From positions 248,001-312,000 of the forward strand of contig BGKB01000034.1 in NCBI GenBank assembly GCA_003116975.1: 64,000 bases of DNA, written 5' to 3'. Every line of letters begins with the position of its first letter. Position 1 is the first letter of the stretch. Made by a program: the position numbers and the translations under genes. Positions 59,135 through 64,000 of this stretch are shown piece by piece. Source of the DNA: Aurantiochytrium sp. KH105 (lineage: Eukaryota; Sar; Bigyra; Thraustochytrida; Thraustochytriidae). The notes beneath the pieces are model-generated. The model searched no databases, had not been told where the DNA came from, and worked only from the letters and a program-made list of their open reading frames with translations.

Positions 59135-60432
59135 CTGTGAATCACAATTTTCTTCTTGTTTTTATCTCTTGCGCTTGTTGTCTTGCTGGCCCCCGATGAG
59201 GGAAAATGAGCGTACGGGCTTTCGCTTTTTAGAGCATTACAAAGACGCGCATTTGATCCTTCATTCTTCTCTCTCCTTCGACACCCTCAATTTAGATGCA
59301 ATGCACAGCGACATCTTTGACAGTTAGCCCCGTTCCCCTCGCCGGCCACGTAGGACGGCGCTTATGTCATTGAGGTCATTCAATTTTCGGACATCCATTT
59401 CATTCCCAAGTACCATTCTCTATACCCCTCCACGCAAGCATTCCGGATGTGGACAGAATCGAGGGAGGGCCCAGGCCGTGCCCCCGAGGCCGTTCTTGTT
59501 TCTATCGTGACCCGTCCAACACGATCATCCCGCGGCTGGCCCGGATGGTGTCCTCGTTCCTCGGCATCAAGCTAGTCAAAGAGATGCAGAGCAAGCACGA
59601 CATCTTGCCACGCCATCCATGACGTGCAGTGCCACGTACGTAGAAGCGGAGGCCGTTCCCGCTCGCACCCGCCATGTTTGTCGTTGGCGGCATCGATCTG
59701 TATCCCTCTCCTCGGTTCATGCCGAGGCCGCCTTCATTCCTTCGTCCGTCGCGAAGACGCTCTCGCTTTCCGGCGAGACGGGCGAAGAAAGCAAGCAGCA
59801 GCAGAGCGCGAACTCGCGACCGCGGCTGCCGGCGGCGAGAGACGCAGGGCGCGCGGCGCGCGCGGCGAGGAGGCGGCGGAGGCCGGCCGCGGCGGGCCGC
59901 GGCGGGCCGCGCGGAGCCGCCGGCCGCTGGACGGAGCGGGCCCCGGCCGCGCGGAGGCGAGCGCCGGCGTCGATCGGCCGGCATCGCGAGATTTGAACGC
60001 GGCGAGCAGGAGCCCGTGCGCGACGAGCCCGCCCTCGCGAGCGCGCGGAGCGCTCCGAGGAAGAGCAGCTGCGGCGGCGGCGGCGAGAGGAGGCGAGGCC
60101 GGGCGAGGCACCGCGGACCTGCGCGACGCCTAGCGGGCTGCGACGTCTCCGCTGGCGCTGCAAGGCCGCGAGTGGGAACGACGTCGGCTGGGCTCGAGAC
60201 GCGTTCCTTGAGCGCGCTCCGGCCACGTTCGAGAGCGGATCCGGTCTCCGGACGGGCTCTGACGTGGTCGTTGGGTGATCTTCGAGGAGCACTTTCGGAC
60301 GACGCGCTGTTCCCCTGTTTCACGAGAGCGACGTAGCTGAGCGTGCGAAAGAGCACCGGCTGAAGGAACCGTCTCGATTGGTTTTATTCGCGCTCTATTT
60401 TTTTCATATTCCAGGTTGGGCTTGGGGGAGAG
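59135..60432. other. Spacer upstream of the ubiquitin ligase gene
   Basis: Bases 59135-59600 are moderate in GC, and 59600-60340 very GC-rich. No firm gene. A plus-strand frame ending at 59623 (RLARMVSSFLGIKLVKEM) looks mildly coding but lacks a start. A pyrimidine run and CAG at 60414 just before the ligase ATG could be an intron acceptor, so an upstream exon may lie here. Confidence 0.45.
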
Positions 60433-63400
60433 ATGGATCTCATCGGCAGTCTCGAGGACCTTGAGGATGAAGGCACCCTCGTCGAGGTCCTCAGGGAGGT
60501 GAGCAGCGTTCTAACCATGGGTCAAACGGACATGCGGACGCAGCCGCTGGTACCTTGCCTGTTGCGCATCGTTCAACAGTGTCAACGTACGCCCGAGGCA
60601 GTCTTGCTCGCTGCACGATCGCTGAATATGATCCTTGACATGGAGCCACGCATGACGCGCATCGTCGTGAATGAGCAAGGCCTCCCTATTCTCTGCGACA
60701 AATTGCTGTCCTTTCAAGATTTCGAGGTCGCCGAACAATGCTTGAACTGTCTGCACTTTATCGCACAAAACGATCATCGGGACACGTCTGCGCAGCTACT
60801 TTCCCTCCTTCGCGCCGGAGGCATGCACGCCTGTACAGCTTTTTTCGACTTCTTTCCCAAACACATGCAGATCAAGGCGCTCACGATAGTGTGTAAAATC
60901 TGCAAGCACGTCTGCGATGATACGAAAGATCGTGCCCACGTATCCGACGCCTCTTACGTACTGCAGGTTCTGCCAGCTTTGCACAAATGTCTCTCGAGCG
61001 CCGACGATGACCAAATTTTGCGCCTCGTATGCACGGCCCTCTGGACGCTCGTAGAGAGATATGAGAAAGACTATTCACGCGAGGACCTGCGCAAGTCGCG
61101 CGCTGGCCACGATGACAAACCCCGCAGCAACGGCAAGGCTCCGAAGAGAGGCAATCGGAAACGCCGCGGGAAACGCAAAGATAAGCTGCACGGCTGGCAG
61201 CGAGTGATGATTCGCGAGATTGTTCCAGACGCAGTCTCCAGCAAGCTTGTTGGCTTTGCCCATGGAGAAGCCGACGGCGGCGGCGGCAGCGGCGGTGGTG
61301 GTGGCTCCGAGGGCGGCGATGCCAAACTGGACTCGGATCTACTTTCGCTCGTCATGCGCACGCTGGCATGCACGGCGCGCGCAGACGCAACCCGCGTGCT
61401 CACTCTCGTGCAGAAAGGCATCCTCGAGTTTATCTCGGGGCGTCTCGAGCTCGTGAGTAGCCGGGATATGCCCCCGACACCTGAAGGTGCTGCCTCCAAC
61501 ACTGCCGGGCCGGATGCAAACAGGACGTTAGGAAAGCTACGCAGAATGGAGCACGACCTCGCGGATACGCTCGAGCTCGCATCAGCTCTTTTCCTTGAAA
61601 TGCCCGGCCGCGAGGTCCTCTGCGACGAGGATGCCATGACCGCTCTCTTCACAGCAACAAACGAGGTCTCGAGCTCCACACAGCAGGGCGACAGGGCGCA
61701 CTTTCGCTCCACAAATGGAATCGATGGACTTTGGGGCTCCGTCTCCGTGAGTCTACCGTCTCTCCCCGAGCAAAGTCGAGCGATTCGCGCGGCGCAGCTT
61801 GGTGACGCTCGCGAGAGCCGCGAAAACTCTCTCGATGGTGGCGAGGCCCAGGATTCCTTCTCTTCTCGGCATGGCGCCTCCGAGACGAACGACGGAGCCG
61901 AGGCTGGCGCTGCTGCGGCCGCCGCTGCCGCTGCAGAGGCAGGCATTTGGGCCTGCCCAACTTGTACATACCACAATCCAGTGAGCCAAACATCATGCGA
62001 AATGTGTGGTCAAGTTTGTCCGGAGATCTCGCAACGCGCTGCAACTGCCAAACCAGACTCGCGTCCTACAGTGGAGTCCCTCATGGGTCAAGATGATGCT
62101 TCCAACGCTGCATCATCTTCTCTATGGGATGTGTACATGGACCAACCCGCGTTAGCAGAGCACTGCTACTCGACGCTCGCGGGCCGGCTTCTCAAGGTCG
62201 CAACAGAGTCGAGCATGCCCGGGTCCCGCGCACACGCTCTTGAAGTGTATGGTGGACTTGTGCTGGGATTGCCCTCGGATTCGGTCCAAGACCTTCGACG
62301 GACGACGCTAAATCGCAGCACGGGAGCTTTCGCGTCCGCATTGACATCCAACGACGTGGACCTTGTGCGTACCTCTCTACGATGTCTGGCCATCGATCTT
62401 TGGCGAGTTCCGATTCAGGCCTTTCGTCGAATCGTTGGTCGCGAGGGTCTCGTTCCGCGACTCCGTCTGCTCACCAAAGCGCATGGCTCCGAAGCGATTC
62501 CAGCGCTCGCTACCACAGTCTTGCGCAGATTGCACACGTTACAAGGTGAACCTTACGACCACCCCAAGACGGCTCCGTGCGAGGTCTGCTCGCCCACCGC
62601 AGAGAGCGAAGTTCTCCTTGCGCTTGGCGAGCTTGTGAGCCAGCTTTCCGAACTTGCCGAGTGCTCTACCAAATTTGTGGAAAACACCGCAACAGAAGAA
62701 GAGAGCATTCCTCGTGACACGATGCAAGAGTCGTGCTTTTCTTCGGAAGAGGAAGACGACGACAACGACAATGAGGATGAGTCTGGCGCCTTTCTCGGAG
62801 GAGAGGCCGCGGCAACCTCTGCCACCTCCTCGTCCTCCTCGTCCTCGTCCTCCTCTGCATTTTCACGCCGCGCAGAGGCTAACGCGGCAGGCGCGGACGC
62901 GAGTGGACAAGGCGAAGGGCTCTTCAAGAGCCGAGGCAAAATCCGAGGCAAGGGGCGACGGAAGCGTCGAAGCATGAGCCAGCCCGCAACAGCAAAGGGA
63001 AGGAGCTCGAAACGCACCAAGAGCCGTACGCATCCTGCAGTCGGGGAAGCAGCCAGTCCTTCAACAAACCCGGAAGACGTGGGGACCCTGCAAGAGCAAG
63101 ACATGCACCAGCACGAGCTGACGCGAGGCTCAGACCAGCGGGAAAACCGGCAAATGCAGGCGCAACAGCAGCCGGCGACAAAGCGCCGTCGTTTGTTCTC
63201 GCCCGTGAACCACATGGATGCCTGTGGAATCATCTTCAACGGTGCACAGGACGAACGAATGCAGGACAAGATTGCAAGCGCCATGGTGAAAGCGCTCGAG
63301 TCTCTCAAGAGGATCTTTGCCTCCGAGGATGGTGTGACCTCGTTTGAAATGCGAAGTGCTGGCGTGGCGACTGTTCTTGCTCGCGTGTTGTCAACGACTC

Positions 63401-64000
63401 CTGGTCGCAAGGCTTTTTCCCGCGTCTTTGCTGCAACTGATACAGCGGGACCGATGCAATATCTCACTGAGAAACTCTTTGACGTTCTGAATGACGAGGA
63501 CGACTTCGACGTCCGTCTTCTCGGCAGCTCAGTTGAGAGACTCTGTAGACCCGAGTACGTCGTGGTGCGACCCAGCGACGCCATTCGCAAGAGCGCAGAG
63601 CTGGCTTGCGAAGATGCCGCTCGTGCGATTCTGTCTCGCTTCCATGTTCCTCCCGAGGAGACCAAGGGCGTGCTGACTGAGGCCAAATCCGAGGTGGACG
63701 AGTTGGACAGCCATTTTCTCCTCGAGCCTCTTGTCTGCGTTCACGACGTGCTCTCTGCATGCTCCAAGGGATTCTCTACCAAGTACCGGCACATTGTGCA
63801 TCGGGCGCAGCTTGCAGCACTTCATTTCGTGGCTACATTTTACACTACTACCTTGTGTGTCGGCGATTTAGTTGCAAGATCTGGCGAGAATCCTCTGCTC
63901 GGCTGCGAAAAGAATGCTTCACACGACAACACCTGCGTGGGTATTGTCATTGCGATACTGCCTGGAGGAGCCTCGAAAGCTTGCGAAGCATCATCTCCGC
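60433..64000 (+). CDS. TRIP12/UPL3/UFD4-type HECT ubiquitin ligase, N-terminal part
   Basis: Open from the ATG at 60433 to the window end (about 1189 codons, no stop); the HECT domain would lie beyond. Residues ~1-215 match the armadillo region of TRIP12/UPL3: VLREVSSVLTMGQTDM, VLLAARSLNMILDMEP, VAEQCLNCLHFIA and LRAGGMHACTAFFDFFP. A basic segment and a Gly run follow. A RanBP2-type zinc finger sits at ~504-530 (WACPTCTYHNP, then CEMCG). More helical repeats follow (~565-690; RIVGREGLVPRLRLL parallels the family's REG motif). A long acidic/Ser and then basic stretch (~760-920) comes next, then further repeats to the edge. These E3 ligases extend or build ubiquitin chains in the ubiquitin-fusion degradation pathway. 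An upstream exon is possible. Confidence 0.85.
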   Translation, partial: MDLIGSLEDLEDEGTLVEVLREVSSVLTMGQTDMRTQPLVPCLLRIVQQCQRTPEAVLLAARSLNMILDMEPRMTRIVVNEQGLPILCDKLLSFQDFEVAEQCLNCLHFIAQNDHRDTSAQLLSLLRAGGMHACTAFFDFFPKHMQIKALTIVCKICKHVCDDTKDRAHVSDASYVLQVLPALHKCLSSADDDQILRLVCTALWTLVERYEKDYSREDLRKSRAGHDDKPRSNGKAPKRGNRKRRGKRKDKLHGWQRVMIREIVPDAVSSKLVGFAHGEADGGGGSGGGGGSEGGDAKLDSDLLSLVMRTLACTARADATRVLTLVQKGILEFISGRLELVSSRDMPPTPEGAASNTAGPDANRTLGKLRRMEHDLADTLELASALFLEMPGREVLCDEDAMTALFTATNEVSSSTQQGDRAHFRSTNGIDGLWGSVSVSLPSLPEQSRAIRAAQLGDARESRENSLDGGEAQDSFSSRHGASETNDGAEAGAAAAAAAAAEAGIWACPTCTYHNPVSQTSCEMCGQVCPEISQRAATAKPDSRPTVESLMGQDDASNAASSSLWDVYMDQPALAEHCYSTLAGRLLKVATESSMPGSRAHALEVYGGLVLGLPSDSVQDLRRTTLNRSTGAFASALTSNDVDLVRTSLRCLAIDLWRVPIQAFRRIVGREGLVPRLRLLTKAHGSEAIPALATTVLRRLHTLQGEPYDHPKTAPCEVCSPTAESEVLLALGELVSQLSELAECSTKFVENTATEEESIPRDTMQESCFSSEEEDDDNDNEDESGAFLGGEAAATSATSSSSSSSSSSAFSRRAEANAAGADASGQGEGLFKSRGKIRGKGRRKRRSMSQPATAKGRSSKRTKSRTHPAVGEAASPSTNPEDVGTLQEQDMHQHELTRGSDQRENRQMQAQQQPATKRRRLFSPVNHMDACGIIFNGAQDERMQDKIASAMVKALESLKRIFASEDGVTSFEMRSAGVATVLARVLSTTPGRKAFSRVFAATDTAGPMQYLTEKLFDVLNDEDDFDVRLLGSSVERLCRPEYVVVRPSDAIRKSAELACEDAARAILSRFHVPPEETKGVLTEAKSEVDELDSHFLLEPLVCVHDVLSACSKGFSTKYRHIVHRAQLAALHFVATFYTTTLCVGDLVARSGENPLLGCEKNASHDNTCVGIVIAILPGGASKACEASSP

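Noticed and set aside
59502-60356. 284-codon minus-strand frame
   Set aside because: Arg/Ala/Pro-rich over GC-rich DNA; the only coding-looking stretch reads on the other strand and lacks a start.
61071-63686. Minus-strand frames of 301 and 377 codons
   Set aside because: Antisense to the ubiquitin ligase frame, which has clear homology.

Overview
This is a compact, GC-rich nuclear segment of a eukaryote with few introns. Most genes are single long exons; one clear GT-AG intron is seen, in the Obg gene. The housekeeping genes (a Tim8/13-type small TIM, an Obg GTPase, Rad52, a TRIP12/UPL3/UFD4-type HECT ligase) are eukaryotic. PT-rich stalks, GC-rich intron-poor genes and tight spacing suggest a protist of the stramenopile type, perhaps a thraustochytrid/labyrinthulomycete. 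That placement is inference. No transposon, rRNA, tRNA or CRISPR array was seen.

Left flank (1-9616): a GC-rich leader; a Tim13-like gene; three tandem copies of a ~245-bp repeat; a coiled-coil protein gene on the minus strand; a possible small spliced minus-strand gene; an Obg GTPase (two exons); a 72-residue tail-anchored-type protein; and Rad52 with a long glutamine/asparagine-rich tail.

Centre (10898-57669): six giant paralogous genes, named A to F here, fill about 47 kb and strictly alternate in strand (A-, B+, C-, D+, E-, F+). They form three head-to-head pairs (A/B, C/D, E/F), each sharing a 1.8-2.5 kb GC-rich upstream region. Each protein (1707-2507 aa) has six or more membrane segments, two copies of a three-cysteine ectodomain, and cytoplasmic-type coiled coils. 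Each also has a very long array of 13-16 small Cys/His modules, C-x2-[CH]-[FWY]-C-x2-H; all but the truncated D end in a conserved C-terminal domain. I recognise no described family. Minus-strand members (A, C, E) form one subfamily and plus-strand members (B, D, F) the other, so each pair holds one of each. C/D and E/F come from a recent ~16-kb tandem duplication that also carried the last codons of B; that piece is stranded at 40581. D has lost its C-terminal domain. F alone carries 32 units of an 11-residue tryptophan repeat.

Right flank (57670-64000): an unrecognised basic protein gene, a GC-rich spacer, and the N-terminal ~1190 codons of a TRIP12/UPL3/UFD4-like ubiquitin ligase that runs off the window.

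The paired, head-to-head, duplicating membrane proteins with patchy hypervariability are the candidate undescribed system. A two-component surface sensor or recognition complex is one reading, but function is not shown by sequence alone. Starts were placed at ATG; several longer open frames begin only at GTG or TTG and were trimmed.
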